From NCBI GenBank assembly GCA_035444285.1, contig DAOMOK010000014.1, positions 118,089 through 182,088 on the forward strand: DNA of 64,000 nt, written 5' to 3'. The DNA comes from CAADGU01 sp035444285. Its GTDB lineage: Bacteria; Chloroflexota; Anaerolineae; Promineifilales; Promineifilaceae. Numbering within the stretch: the stretch's first letter is position 1; each line of letters starts with the position of its first letter. Below the pieces are notes generated by a model, which was given only the letters and a program-made list of their open reading frames with translations, ran no database searches and was not told the origin of the DNA. The position numbers and the translations under genes were made by a program. Of this stretch, positions 51,243 through 59,876 are shown piece after piece.

Positions 51243-52874
51243 TTACGACCCCCGATTGACAGCGAGCAAATGCCATTGCCGCACCCCAAAGGGAGTGAGG
51301 ACGTAATTTTGCAGTTCCGGGCTGACGAGGACGGCGCTGAGGCCATGATTGAGAAAGATGACCGGCGCGTCAGCTACAATTTCATCTTCGATTTCTGCAT
51401 AGAGTGCCATACGCCGATTCACATCTCTTTCGATGCGAGCGGCTTCTAATTGGGCATCTACCGTGATGTTTTGGTAGCCGCCAATGTTTTGGCGAGAGCC
51501 GCTGTGGTAGAGAATGTCCAGGAAATTTTGCGGATCGGGGTAGTCGGCGCACCAACCACTATCATAAAAATGGCCGACTTTGCCGCTGTATATTTCATCA
51601 TAGTATTGATAAGGGTCTATGATTTGGGGTTCGATGTTGACGCCTAAATTGTCTTGCCACATGGTGATCAGAGCAGCAGTATAGCCGCCTACATTACCGT
51701 AACCTGAAGTGGTATAGGTGAGGGTAGGAAACTGGCTCATGTCACTGTAGCCTGCTTCGGCCAATAGCTGCCGCGCCTTTTCCGGGTCAAAGGGGTAGCC
51801 GCGTTCTGGCTTGTAGACGTAGCCGGGCATGCCCGGCGGCAGCACGCCGGCAGACAGAATAGCATTACCGTCGGCGAAGGTTTCGATGAGTAGTTCTCGA
51901 TCCAACGCCAGATTAAACGCCTGCCGCACCCGCACATCGTCAAAGGGCGCCAGCCGGTTATTCAGGCCAATGGTAGACGTGCAGAGGGCAACGGCCGTAT
52001 GCAACTCATTATAAAAACGATTATTCGGATCACGCGCCCGTTCCAGGTTGGCGCCGCCAATGCCCACCAGATCGATCTGCCCCTGTTCATACCGCCCCAA
52101 CGACAACCCTGGCCCCAGATTGATGACAATGTGTTTCACCGCGGCTGGCTCTAAATAATAATTGTCATACCTTTCCAACACCATCTGTTCATCATCTTGC
52201 CAGGACTGTAATTTGAATGGCCCGGTACCATTGGGGCGATGCTCCCAATTGGCATCCGTGACATTGTTTTTATCCACCACAAAAGCGACAGGGTAGGCCA
52301 GTTTTTGCAGGAAGTAGACCACCGGCTCACGCAGGTGCACTTCCAGGGTATGGTCGTCAAGGGCGCGCAGGCCGCTAATGTGGTCAGCCTGCCCATCTAA
52401 CATCTCTTGCACACCGGCAATATCGCCCAGGTAGGTCTGGGCCGTATCGGAACCGGTGGTGGGGTTAGCCGCCCGTTCCCAGGAGTAGATGACATCTTGG
52501 GCGGTGAGGGCACGGCCGTCGTGAAACAGGGCATTTTTCCGCAGATAAAAGGTATACGTCAGGCCGTCCTCACTCACCGTCCAGCCGGCTGCCAGTTCCG
52601 GCTGCACCTGCATCGTCTGATCCAGCGTCACCAACCCACTGAAGATGTGGCCTAATTCACCATCTGGCCCGCCGTGCGTTTTGGCCGGGTCTAACGTTTG
52701 CGGTTGCCCACCATCAAAAAAGATGGCGTCGTTGCGGTCTACGCCTGTGGGAATGTCGGCGCTGCCTTGTGTCAATTGGTCAGTCAACCGGCAGCTGAGT
52801 GAGAGTAAAGCAAGCAGGATGAGGAGGTGGGCGACCTGAGGCCGCTTGGGTGAAAGGGTGAGGGGGTGTTTCAT
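51243..52874 (-). CDS. Oligopeptide/dipeptide ABC transporter substrate-binding lipoprotein
   Basis: From ATG 52874 the 543-aa protein has a lipoprotein signal (LLILLALLSLSCR, lipobox LSLSC). An SBP_bac_5 fold follows: AIFFDGGQPQTLDPAKTHGG, ELAAGWTVSEDGLTYTFYLR, NALFHDGRALTAQDVIYSWE, RPNGTGPFKLQSW, VRQAFNLALDRELLI, AGYSDMSQFPTLTYT and HFYDSGWCADYPDPQNFLDI. It captures peptides or similar solutes for an ABC importer, but no permease or ATPase gene is adjacent. The first residues (KHPLTLSPKRP) come from a CACCCCCTCACCC-type repeat, so the N-terminus has been remodelled. No SD is obvious. Confidence 0.88.
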   Translation of the reverse strand: MKHPLTLSPKRPQVAHLLILLALLSLSCRLTDQLTQGSADIPTGVDRNDAIFFDGGQPQTLDPAKTHGGPDGELGHIFSGLVTLDQTMQVQPELAAGWTVSEDGLTYTFYLRKNALFHDGRALTAQDVIYSWERAANPTTGSDTAQTYLGDIAGVQEMLDGQADHISGLRALDDHTLEVHLREPVVYFLQKLAYPVAFVVDKNNVTDANWEHRPNGTGPFKLQSWQDDEQMVLERYDNYYLEPAAVKHIVINLGPGLSLGRYEQGQIDLVGIGGANLERARDPNNRFYNELHTAVALCTSTIGLNNRLAPFDDVRVRQAFNLALDRELLIETFADGNAILSAGVLPPGMPGYVYKPERGYPFDPEKARQLLAEAGYSDMSQFPTLTYTTSGYGNVGGYTAALITMWQDNLGVNIEPQIIDPYQYYDEIYSGKVGHFYDSGWCADYPDPQNFLDILYHSGSRQNIGGYQNITVDAQLEAARIERDVNRRMALYAEIEDEIVADAPVIFLNHGLSAVLVSPELQNYVLTPFGVRQWHLLAVNRGS

Positions 52875-52894
52875 GGGGGTATTGGCTCTGCCGC

Positions 52895-53012
52895 CGAATG
52901 GAATTCGGCATCTGTTATGAGAAGTCTGCTGAAGCAGACTGGCGGAATTCGGCGTCCGAAGAGTGCGCTTTAGCGCACTTTGGGTAACAGCCTGGGAATT
53001 CATTCCCAGGCG
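52895..53012. repeat. Cluster of three small perfect palindromes
   Basis: The 168-bp spacer contains AGTCTGCT/AGCAGACT (52923-52940), AGTGCGCT/AGCGCACT (about 52961-52978) and CCTGGGAATTCATTCCCAGG (52991-53010), each a compact hairpin, separated by GGCGGAATTCGGCGTCCGAA. A CCGAATGGAATTCGG palindrome begins the block. It looks like a composite mobile repeat or a structured leader. Confidence 0.8.
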
Positions 53013-53042
53013 ATGGCGGTACCTGGAAGTCAACATTGGCAC

Positions 53043-54434
53043 TCAGATTCGTCGCCTCCTGGCGAAAAATAAACCCACAAGCAGCAAGGGGACAAGCCCT
53101 ATATTGCAGATGCCGGGGTTAGTGGAGGGGACGTTGGTGAGCGGCACGGACGTGGCCGCAGCCGATGGCGGCGTGGGCAGGCTGGCGGGCAGTCCTTCGG
53201 GCACAATGGTGGGAATGGCAGCCGGGTTGATGGGCGTGGGCGTGGGCGGGATGTCACGCGAGGGCAGACCCAGGGATGCCCGCCATTCCAATTCCAGACC
53301 ATCCACGTTGAAGCCGTAGACTTCTTCCAGAGCAGCATCGGTGCTTTTGCCTTCGGCCAGGGTGAGGATTAGCTGCTGCAATGGGTCACGGCCGTAACTC
53401 TCCAATAAATAGGCCACCGTGCTGTAACTCTGGCTGTAGGCGATACCCGCTTCCGGTCCGTGCGCAGAAAACGCGCCATTCAGGCTGCGCAGCGGTTCAA
53501 AACTGTTATTGGCCAATCCCCGCTCAATATCGGCGCGAATGTCGGGCGATGGCTCGCCTTCGGCGTAGACCGCCAGCCCTTCTTCCAACCAGTTTGGCCG
53601 ACTGCCACCCACACAACTACGGCCGTACTGCGCCACCACCAGGTGCGCCAGTTCATGCGGCACCACATCCTGCCCCCACGTATTCGCCAGCGATGGTGGG
53701 ATGCCCATGAGGATGACGTTGTACTCGCTAAAGGCTACGCCACCGGCCCAATCTTGAATGTACAAGACGGCGTCACGCATATCGGCCGTATCGCCGTAAA
53801 TGAATAGGTTCACCTCGTCTTGCAGTTCAATGCCCATTTCATTTTCCAGCCGTTCCAGACCAGACACAGCCGCTTCCAACAGGGTTGGCCCTACATTGCC
53901 CTGATACCAGTGCAATTTGAGATTATCGGCTTCAACGGTGCGCCAGGTGTAGCGGTTATCGGTAAAGGTGTGCGTCTGTGGCGGTGTAGTGAAGGTCTGC
54001 CCGTCAGCATCGGTGAGCGTCCAACTCCAGGTCACGGCCGTGCCCGGCGGCGGATTGCCGGAGCGCACCATTTCCCACGTCCACTCTAGCCTATCACCGG
54101 CAATCGTCACCGGCACAGTCGCCCCGGCATCCAGACAACTTACCTTGCTCACATCGTAGTGCAGGGTGGCCTGAGTGATGTCCACGGGCGCATCCACATC
54201 CAGCCGGAAAATGACACGGCGTGGGTAGCCGCTGTCATCCAGCGTATCGGTCTGCACCGTGATGGGTGATTGGGCAAACAGGGGATGGGCTACGGCCGTG
54301 ATAAGCAGCAATACCAGTGTAAAAATTGACCCGCGAAGGGCGCGGAGAGCGCGACGTTTTGCCAGGCAAAAATTCGTGTCATTTGTGAAATTCGTAGCCT
54401 CTTTCATTGATCTCGTCAGGCGTCGTGGAAACAC
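53043..54434 (-). CDS. Exported peptidase-MA-like metalloprotease with C-terminal sorting-type tail
   Basis: The 463-aa protein has a signal region (IFTLVLLLITAVAHPLFAQS), a beta-rich domain and a zincin domain with DVVPHELAHLVVAQYG (HExxH at about 260-264) and the downstream PNWLEEGLAVYAEG (third ligand E). A Pro/Thr-rich linker and a tail PGICNIGLVPLLLVGLFFAR-RRRI follow. The tail combines Cys, a hydrophobic helix and an Arg cluster, as in CTERM-type sorting signals. The start is set at GTG 54434 with AAGGAG 5 bp upstream. Residues 10-35 are encoded by a repeat-like CGCGGAGAGCGCG region, so the true N-terminus is less certain. Confidence 0.8.
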   Translation of the reverse strand: MFPRRLTRSMKEATNFTNDTNFCLAKRRALRALRGSIFTLVLLLITAVAHPLFAQSPITVQTDTLDDSGYPRRVIFRLDVDAPVDITQATLHYDVSKVSCLDAGATVPVTIAGDRLEWTWEMVRSGNPPPGTAVTWSWTLTDADGQTFTTPPQTHTFTDNRYTWRTVEADNLKLHWYQGNVGPTLLEAAVSGLERLENEMGIELQDEVNLFIYGDTADMRDAVLYIQDWAGGVAFSEYNVILMGIPPSLANTWGQDVVPHELAHLVVAQYGRSCVGGSRPNWLEEGLAVYAEGEPSPDIRADIERGLANNSFEPLRSLNGAFSAHGPEAGIAYSQSYSTVAYLLESYGRDPLQQLILTLAEGKSTDAALEEVYGFNVDGLELEWRASLGLPSRDIPPTPTPINPAAIPTIVPEGLPASLPTPPSAAATSVPLTNVPSTNPGICNIGLVPLLLVGLFFARRRRI

Positions 54435-54453
54435 GGTCACTCCTTTTTGTGTG

Positions 54454-56280
54454 TTACGGCCGTGACCGCCACCACCAGCCCGCCAGTCCTACCGCCAGTA
54501 AGAGGCCGCCGCCAATAAAGAGGAAGGAAAGATTGTTGGTCGCCGCTGGTTGATCGCTGGTCGCTGATAGTTGTTCATTTGTTGTGGGCGTGGCTGGCAC
54601 TTCGGCAATTTCTGTGGCCGGGACAGGCGTTTCGGTTAACATAAGCGTGGCGGTTGGGACGGCCGTGTCCGTTGGTGCAGGTGTGGCGGTTGGGGTAGCG
54701 GTTGGGGTGCGCGTCGGGCGTGGCGTATTGGTTGGCCGGGGGGTGTTGGTATGGGCAACGGCCGTGTCTGTAACATCAGTGGCGGGTGTTTTGGTACTCG
54801 GCACAGGCGAAGTGGCCGTGTAGGTGGGCGCATTGGGGTCGGGGGTGTTGGCAGGCATGGTCGCGCCGTCCGGTGTGCCTGTTTCGCTGCTGGCGGTGGG
54901 GGGGGGCGGTGCATTGCCCCCTGGCGGCGCAGAAGGCACAGAGCCGCCTTCTTTCGCCTGCACCAGATAGAATACCGAACCGCCAATCATGCAATAATCC
55001 CCGGCCGTTTGCACGCACAATGCGCCGGGCAGGTCCACTTTGAAAAGCCCATTTTGGGCGCTAATAGTGCGACGACCTCCCCACATGTCTACGAGTACGG
55101 CCGTGTTGGACGTGGCTTCAATCTCCGCCTGCTGCGGCGCGGGCAGCCGCGAAAAAAGGACGTGCGTGGTATATGTGCCCTGATCCAGCCGCACCTGCCC
55201 CACCTCATTCCACCGTTCCCGCCGCGCCCCCTGCGCCCCCGCCAGGTAACGAATGGCGACCTGATAACTGTTGAATGCGGGCCGCCGTGATCCATCCATG
55301 CGCAGCAGGCCAAACGGTTCCGGGTTGGCGGCTTCATCGCCAGGAATATCCTGCAATTTGTAGATGGCAATACGCTGCGCCCCCGCCGCCATGGCCACGG
55401 CCAATGCCTGGGGAATGTAGGCCGCCTGCTCATCCAATGCCACCTGGAACGTCCAGTTCGCCACAGGCCAGGTGGGGTCGTTGCTGGGCGGCGCATTGGT
55501 TTCCACCAGCCAGAGTGGTTTCCAGGGGATGCCCCGGCTCTGCACCGCCCCGTAAAAGGTCTGGATCAGCGAAAAGACGGAGTCGGGCTGAAAATAGAGG
55601 TGGGCGGTGATGACATCGAAGTAATAGTTATGCTCCGGCGCAGCGGGGTCGGCCACCACTACGTCTAAAAATTGATAGATGTAATTGGGATTCCAAAAGT
55701 AGGTGAACGCCGGCAGATGAATAACGGCGTTGGGGTTGGTTTCTTTGGCGACCAGATAGGCTGTGCGCTGCAACTGCAAAAAATCCTGGATAGTACCAGG
55801 CCAGGTGAAACCGGGCGCATTGGGGTCGTTGATGTCTGGCTCGTTCCAGATGATCCAGTGGCGGATACGGCCGTTATACCGCCCCACCGCCTCCCGCACA
55901 AAATTGGCCCAGGTATTGTTGGGGTCATCATGGGGCAGATTCAGCCCGGCGGGCAGGCCGTTATTCCAGGCCCAGTCCGGCACACCAATGAGCAATCCAA
56001 CAACGGTACGGCCGTTGGCAATCTCATTATTGATCTGGGCGTCACTGACCCTGGGCGTCCAGGTACCGGAACCACCGGCCTGCACTTCCGCCCAGTGAAA
56101 ACGTACCCGCGTCCAGGCCACGCCCAGGTTGTTGGCCTCCGTCGGGTTGACATAACTTTCAACAATACCAAAACGGGCATCAACCGGCGCCGCCGCTGGT
56201 CTTTCCGGCGGCGCCGCCGCCGCACTTCCGGCAATGATGAACAAAACAAGTAGACATAACGATAATTTCCACAACTTCAT
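54454..56280 (-). CDS. Anchored GH39/GH5-like glycoside hydrolase with Thr-Pro stalk
   Basis: The 608-aa protein has a signal peptide (about 5-22). A TIM-barrel domain (35-350) carries the acid/base motif WIIWNEPD (E147) and a likely nucleophile in PLWLVETNAP (E260). A small beta domain, a long Thr/Pro stalk (about 440-570, TPRPTNTPRPTRTPTATP) and a transmembrane helix (SFLFIGGGLLLAVGLAGWWW) with RSRP tail follow. It should cleave glycans at the cell surface. The stalk style is frequent in Chloroflexota surface proteins. It ends 19 bp before the metalloprotease start and both are probably co-transcribed. Confidence 0.85.
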   Translation of the reverse strand: MKLWKLSLCLLVLFIIAGSAAAAPPERPAAAPVDARFGIVESYVNPTEANNLGVAWTRVRFHWAEVQAGGSGTWTPRVSDAQINNEIANGRTVVGLLIGVPDWAWNNGLPAGLNLPHDDPNNTWANFVREAVGRYNGRIRHWIIWNEPDINDPNAPGFTWPGTIQDFLQLQRTAYLVAKETNPNAVIHLPAFTYFWNPNYIYQFLDVVVADPAAPEHNYYFDVITAHLYFQPDSVFSLIQTFYGAVQSRGIPWKPLWLVETNAPPSNDPTWPVANWTFQVALDEQAAYIPQALAVAMAAGAQRIAIYKLQDIPGDEAANPEPFGLLRMDGSRRPAFNSYQVAIRYLAGAQGARRERWNEVGQVRLDQGTYTTHVLFSRLPAPQQAEIEATSNTAVLVDMWGGRRTISAQNGLFKVDLPGALCVQTAGDYCMIGGSVFYLVQAKEGGSVPSAPPGGNAPPPPTASSETGTPDGATMPANTPDPNAPTYTATSPVPSTKTPATDVTDTAVAHTNTPRPTNTPRPTRTPTATPTATPAPTDTAVPTATLMLTETPVPATEIAEVPATPTTNEQLSATSDQPAATNNLSFLFIGGGLLLAVGLAGWWWRSRP

Positions 56281-56342
56281 ATCTCAAGTTTACTTGTGGC
56301 CCCTGGTGACTGGCAAATTATGCGGGCATAAACAGGCGGAAT

Positions 56343-56427
56343 TTGAGCCACAGATTAGACGAATGATACGGATGCACACTGATTTTATCCGTGAATAGCC
56401 ACAGTATCCGTGACATCCATGGCTCAA
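56343..56427. repeat. 85-bp element with TTGAGCCA/TGGCTCAA ends
   Basis: TTGAGCCA (56343-56350) and TGGCTCAA (56420-56427) bound a segment with CAGATTAGACGAATGATACG and ATCCGTGA units. The right end overlaps the methyltransferase stop codon. It resembles the ATCCGTG/AATCTGTG repeats seen near 820-870 and 5745-5775. Confidence 0.65.
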
Positions 56428-57323
56428 TTTTCGGGTTCTTTGAAGTCGTAGAGGCCGTTTTCGACGCGCCATTGCTGGCCGCAGGTGGGGTTGGGGCAGG
56501 CAAGACGGCCGTCCACTGGCGCACCCAACGCTGTTTTGCAGGTGGGGCAGGCGAAGAAGGTGGTGGGCACGGCCGTGTAACCCACTGCCGGATGACGCAC
56601 CTCTAAAAAGACGCTGGGGGACAACTGCCACCAATTTCCCGTGCGCTGGGCCATGGCGTCTAGCTTTACCAACAAGCCGGTGGGTACCGTCTTCTTTAGT
56701 GGGCCAAAACGGTAATGGGAGACGGTCAGGGCGCGCTGTGGTGCAAAACCAACGGCCAACAACTGCTGCCGAATCCACTGCGGGTGAAAGTCAAAGTTGA
56801 GGGCGGCAAACTCTACCGGTTCGCCGGTAAACGGCGACCAATCCTGGCGACCGGCCCAATAGCGGGCGATGGCTTTGAGGTTTTTTTTGTTGGCAAATTC
56901 GAGGATGTAACGGCCGTGTGGCCGGGCAATACGCGCCAGTTCATAAAACAATGCGGGCACGTCGGCGGCATGGTGCAGGGTGCGAATTTGCACCATCGTG
57001 GTAAACAGGCCGTCTACAAAAGGCATGTTATACCAGTTACCGGCTACATAAATGAAACGGGGGTCGTCGCCCAGATGTGCCTGGGCTTCACGCAGCAGGG
57101 AACGAGAATAGTCAAAGAGAACAACTTTATTGTAACCGTGGTATTCGTCGGCGAGACGGCCGTAGCCCGCCCCGATCTCAATCAATGTTTCGCCGGTGGG
57201 TGGCATCAAGCGGCGTAAGGCAATGCGCTCTACCTGATCTTCATAAGCACGGCCCTGCCCCTCCCAAAACCGCGTCCGATAATCCGAACCTTCATAATCA
57301 CAAACAGGTGGTGTATCACTCAT
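56424..57323 (-). CDS. Class I SAM-dependent methyltransferase with C-terminal zinc ribbon
   Basis: The 299-aa protein has the SAM-binding LIEIGAGYGRLADEYHGYNK (motif I, about 47-66), VVLFDYSRSLLREA (motif II) and IRTLHHAADVPALFYELARI (motif IV/V region). It ends in a Trm112-like ribbon: CPTCKTALGAPVDGRLACPN, TCGQQWRVENGLYDF. The ribbon may recognise RNA or protein substrates or just stabilise the fold. The substrate is unknown. The start ATG 57323 lacks a clear SD. It is 51 bp downstream of the membrane-protein gene and could be co-transcribed. Confidence 0.88.
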   Translation of the reverse strand: MSDTPPVCDYEGSDYRTRFWEGQGRAYEDQVERIALRRLMPPTGETLIEIGAGYGRLADEYHGYNKVVLFDYSRSLLREAQAHLGDDPRFIYVAGNWYNMPFVDGLFTTMVQIRTLHHAADVPALFYELARIARPHGRYILEFANKKNLKAIARYWAGRQDWSPFTGEPVEFAALNFDFHPQWIRQQLLAVGFAPQRALTVSHYRFGPLKKTVPTGLLVKLDAMAQRTGNWWQLSPSVFLEVRHPAVGYTAVPTTFFACPTCKTALGAPVDGRLACPNPTCGQQWRVENGLYDFKEPEN

Positions 57324-57374
57324 AGGGCCGGATTATAGTCCGTGGTGGGGCGATTGAGAAAATCGCCCCACACT

Positions 57375-57986
57375 TTACTTCGGTTCCAGCGTGGCGCTGG
57401 TGGCGCGCTGCACCAGTTCTTCATTGGAGGAGGGCAGATTAGTGACTAAGGCGTTTAGGGGATTAAACAAATTTTGTAGTTTGGTGAAAGGCACACCCAG
57501 GTCTGTTTCGCTCAGTTGAATTTGTACGGGCACATCGGTGGAGACATGCACTGGCTGGTTGACAGGCACATCCAGATTTAGAGCAACCGGCAACGAGGTG
57601 TTGGCCGGTAATGCCAAAACGACCGTGCCATTGATAGTGCCGCCGCCTGCCGGCAGAATAAACGTGGCATTGACACTTAGTGGTACATCTTCAATGATCC
57701 GTACATTGGTTGTTGTGGACAGGGGGATAGTCGTGTTGAGTTGCAAATCTTTATCCAGAGGAATGGTGGTGGAGATGGTGGCATTGCTCATCATAATAAA
57801 GCTGTCATTTAGCCCACCCACAATTGGTTCCACCGTGTTGTTGAGAATAACGGGGACAATTAGCGGCGAGATCAGCAACAGCACAATTAAGAGGGTAAAG
57901 TTCAGCACAAAGGAAAAGATGATGGCAAACGATTTGAACGCCTCCCAGGGTTTTCCTTCCCACACCCAGTTACTTCTTTCGTTCAT
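57375..57986 (-). CDS. Single-pass membrane protein of unknown function
   Basis: The 203-aa protein has one N-terminal transmembrane helix (FAIIFSFVLNFTLLIVLLLI, about 20-45), then a Thr/Val/Leu-rich region of repeated beta-strand-like segments (STTIPLDKDLQLNTTIPLST, VPLSVNATFILPAGGG, SLPVALNLDVPVNQPVHVST) and a helical tail. The repeated TTIPL/VPLSV pattern suggests a beta-solenoid or barrel-like domain. GGAGG precedes the ATG. I know of no named family for it. Confidence 0.75.
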   Translation of the reverse strand: MNERSNWVWEGKPWEAFKSFAIIFSFVLNFTLLIVLLLISPLIVPVILNNTVEPIVGGLNDSFIMMSNATISTTIPLDKDLQLNTTIPLSTTTNVRIIEDVPLSVNATFILPAGGGTINGTVVLALPANTSLPVALNLDVPVNQPVHVSTDVPVQIQLSETDLGVPFTKLQNLFNPLNALVTNLPSSNEELVQRATSATLEPK

Positions 57987-58010
57987 TTTGACCTCCAGTT
58001 GCGCATCAAG

Positions 58011-58039
58011 TTGACATATTATTCAAACAACATTATGGT
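58011..58039 (+). promoter_or_regulatory. Sigma-70-type promoter of the NYN/LOTUS gene
   Basis: TTGACA (58011-58016) and TATGGT (58034-58039) have 17-bp spacing. The predicted start lies near 58046, just before the parS-like 16-mer and the first ATG at 58069. Confidence 0.65.
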
Positions 58040-58068
58040 AACACGAATCAGGCAAAGTGTAAACCGCC

Positions 58069-59382
58069 ATGTTTCACGGGAAACAATTGCGGGAACGAAT
58101 GATTAGAGTAGAATTAGTAGAAAGTGAGATCGGGAGAATCCGGCTAAATCGCATGAATGAAGGGTCAACAGGTAGCCAACCGACAGCGGGTAACACAAAT
58201 ACCAATGATGTTGCTGTCTTTTTAGATTTAGACAATCTGGTAATTGGGGCCAAACAAGCCAATTTAACATTTGACATCAATCTCATCCTTGACCAGATCA
58301 AACGGATGACACACGGCCGTATTGTGCTGCGTCGTTCGTATGGTGATTGGCGGCAAAACCAACAGCTAATGAAAGACCTGGCTGTCGCCGGTTTTTCAAC
58401 GCAGTCCACCATCCGCATCAACAACTTCAGCAAAAATCTGGCGGATATGCAAATCGTTGTAGATACGATGGACACGCTCATTGATGGGCACCAATACAGC
58501 ACCTACGTGCTTATCACCGGCGACCGAGATTTTACGCCGTTGGTGCAATCGCTGCGCAAACGAGGCAAACACGTCATTGGTTTGGGCATCCGGCACACCG
58601 CCAGCAGAAGCTTTGTGAGCCTGTGTGATGAATATGTGTTTTACGAAGACATTGTGCCTTCGGCAAAACTGAATGATGCCCAGGTAGAATTGTTTCTGCA
58701 AACGGCCGTAGATAAATTACTCACTGAAGAAACGCAGGTGCGCGCCAGCGTGCTGCGCCAGCAGCTTTCTGAATTAAGTAATGGCGCTTTTGATAAAAGC
58801 GCCTATGCGGAAGGCAGCTTTCGCAAATTCCTGGAAAAATACAGCCACATCCTGGAAATCAAACAGGTCAACACCACCCTCTATGTGTGCCTGCCACAGA
58901 AACAGGACCAGCAACGGCCGTTACATGAACGCTACCGCAGCCAGCTCAAAAAGGCGCGCCTGCGTATTGTCCCCGTTGAGCAGCGTTTCCCCATCCTCAA
59001 AGACATGATCGTGAACCTGCAAAAAAACGATCAACTACGCTGGCGGGAACTGATTGACGTTTTGGCAGAGAAATACGAACAGGAAAACAAAGACATTTCA
59101 AAGAACACCGTAAACGCCATTTTGTTGGTGGCGCGGCGCGCCCAGGTAGTGCGTACCTTGAAAAGCAAATCGCTTTCCACCGCCCCCCTTCTGCTGGAAG
59201 TAAAAGGGGATAAAGCGTTTCAGGAAGCGGTCATGCGCTGTGATGCCGCCTACCTGCAAGAAATGCTGACCCTGTCTGAACCCTTTGACCTGGATGAAGC
59301 GGCATTGGCGCTATATTACACCCCCGGTCATACCCGCTACCTGAAGGTGGTGATGAAAACGTATGATCAGGGGGAAGGGTGA
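58069..59382 (+). CDS. NYN-domain RNase-like protein with LOTUS/OST-HTH-type domains
   Basis: The frame encodes up to 437 aa. The PIN-like NYN domain (about 47-200) keeps the acidic residues of VAVFLDLDNLVIGA, ADMQIVVDTMDTLIDG, YVLITGDRDFTPLVQSLRKR and GKHVIGLGIR. Two winged-helix OST-HTH/LOTUS-like segments follow (ASVLRQQLSELSNGAFDKSA with YAEGSFRKFLEKY; LRWRELIDVLAEKYEQENKD). LabA/MARF1-type proteins of this design cleave or bind RNA. ATGs at 58099 and 58153 are alternative starts; the last places the NYN domain near the N-terminus. No strong SD decides. It is a single-gene unit ending in a shared hairpin. Confidence 0.88.
   Translation: MFHGKQLRERMIRVELVESEIGRIRLNRMNEGSTGSQPTAGNTNTNDVAVFLDLDNLVIGAKQANLTFDINLILDQIKRMTHGRIVLRRSYGDWRQNQQLMKDLAVAGFSTQSTIRINNFSKNLADMQIVVDTMDTLIDGHQYSTYVLITGDRDFTPLVQSLRKRGKHVIGLGIRHTASRSFVSLCDEYVFYEDIVPSAKLNDAQVELFLQTAVDKLLTEETQVRASVLRQQLSELSNGAFDKSAYAEGSFRKFLEKYSHILEIKQVNTTLYVCLPQKQDQQRPLHERYRSQLKKARLRIVPVEQRFPILKDMIVNLQKNDQLRWRELIDVLAEKYEQENKDISKNTVNAILLVARRAQVVRTLKSKSLSTAPLLLEVKGDKAFQEAVMRCDAAYLQEMLTLSEPFDLDEAALALYYTPGHTRYLKVVMKTYDQGEG
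58070..58085. promoter_or_regulatory. parS-like 16-bp near-palindrome
   Basis: TGTTTCACGGGAAACA differs at one position from the widespread chromosomal parS consensus TGTTTCACGTGAAACA bound by ParB. It lies in the leader of the NYN gene, overlapping its first possible ATG. No parAB genes or origin features are in the window, so a role in segregation is unproven. Confidence 0.45.
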
Positions 59383-59414
59383 GCCAAAGCCCGAAGTCAG
59401 ACTTCGGTTCACCC
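59378..59414. terminator. Hairpin shared by convergent NYN and PNPOx-like genes
   Basis: CCGAAGT/ACTTCGG (59391-59397 and 59401-59407) forms the core with a 3-nt loop, extended by GGGTGA/TCACCC outside. It bridges the 26-bp gap between the two convergent stops and can fold on both strands. Confidence 0.65.
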
Positions 59415-59876
59415 ACTCTGATCAGCCAGATTCACCTCATCACGGTGGCCTAACCCCTTGCTGTTATCAATGAAATAGAGACGACTGGGGCGCAAGCAAT
59501 ACCAGTTCACTTTCGCCAGGGCCGCCCGCATAGCGGCGTCTGCCTGTGCGATAAACGGGAATTTGCTTGTGTAAAAGGCAACGGCCGTTGCCCTCTCATC
59601 ACCTGCCAACATCACCACTTCACCTTCCAATTGAATCCCCTGGATCGCCCCCCAATCCCGATAATCTTCCTGAATGGCGGCGGCTATATGTGCCCGCGTG
59701 CCCATATTTTGCCCATGCCGGGTGTGCCCGGCGGAAAGAAAGTACAGATTAAAACCATCATTCACATAGAACACGGCCGTTGCCCATACCCCTTCGACCC
59801 CAGCCGTTGCCAACGTCATTACCTGATGATTGCGCAAATAGGCCAATGCCGCTGCCCTGACAGCCGCCTCACTCAC
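59409..59876 (-). CDS. Pyridoxamine 5'-phosphate oxidase-like flavoprotein
   Basis: From GTG 59876 (AAGGAG 6 bp upstream) the 155-aa product has the split-barrel pattern RNHQVMTLATAGVEGVWATA, VFYVNDGFNLYFLSAGHTRH, AHIAAAIQEDYRDWGAIQGI and QLEGEVVMLAG. It ends with RPSRLYFIDNSKG. Such small proteins bind FMN, F420 or heme and act as reductases or sensors. It overlaps the ubiX stop by 8 bp, so the pair is co-translated; this suggests a flavin-linked role but does not prove it. Confidence 0.85.
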   Translation of the reverse strand: MSEAAVRAAALAYLRNHQVMTLATAGVEGVWATAVFYVNDGFNLYFLSAGHTRHGQNMGTRAHIAAAIQEDYRDWGAIQGIQLEGEVVMLAGDERATAVAFYTSKFPFIAQADAAMRAALAKVNWYCLRPSRLYFIDNSKGLGHRDEVNLADQSG

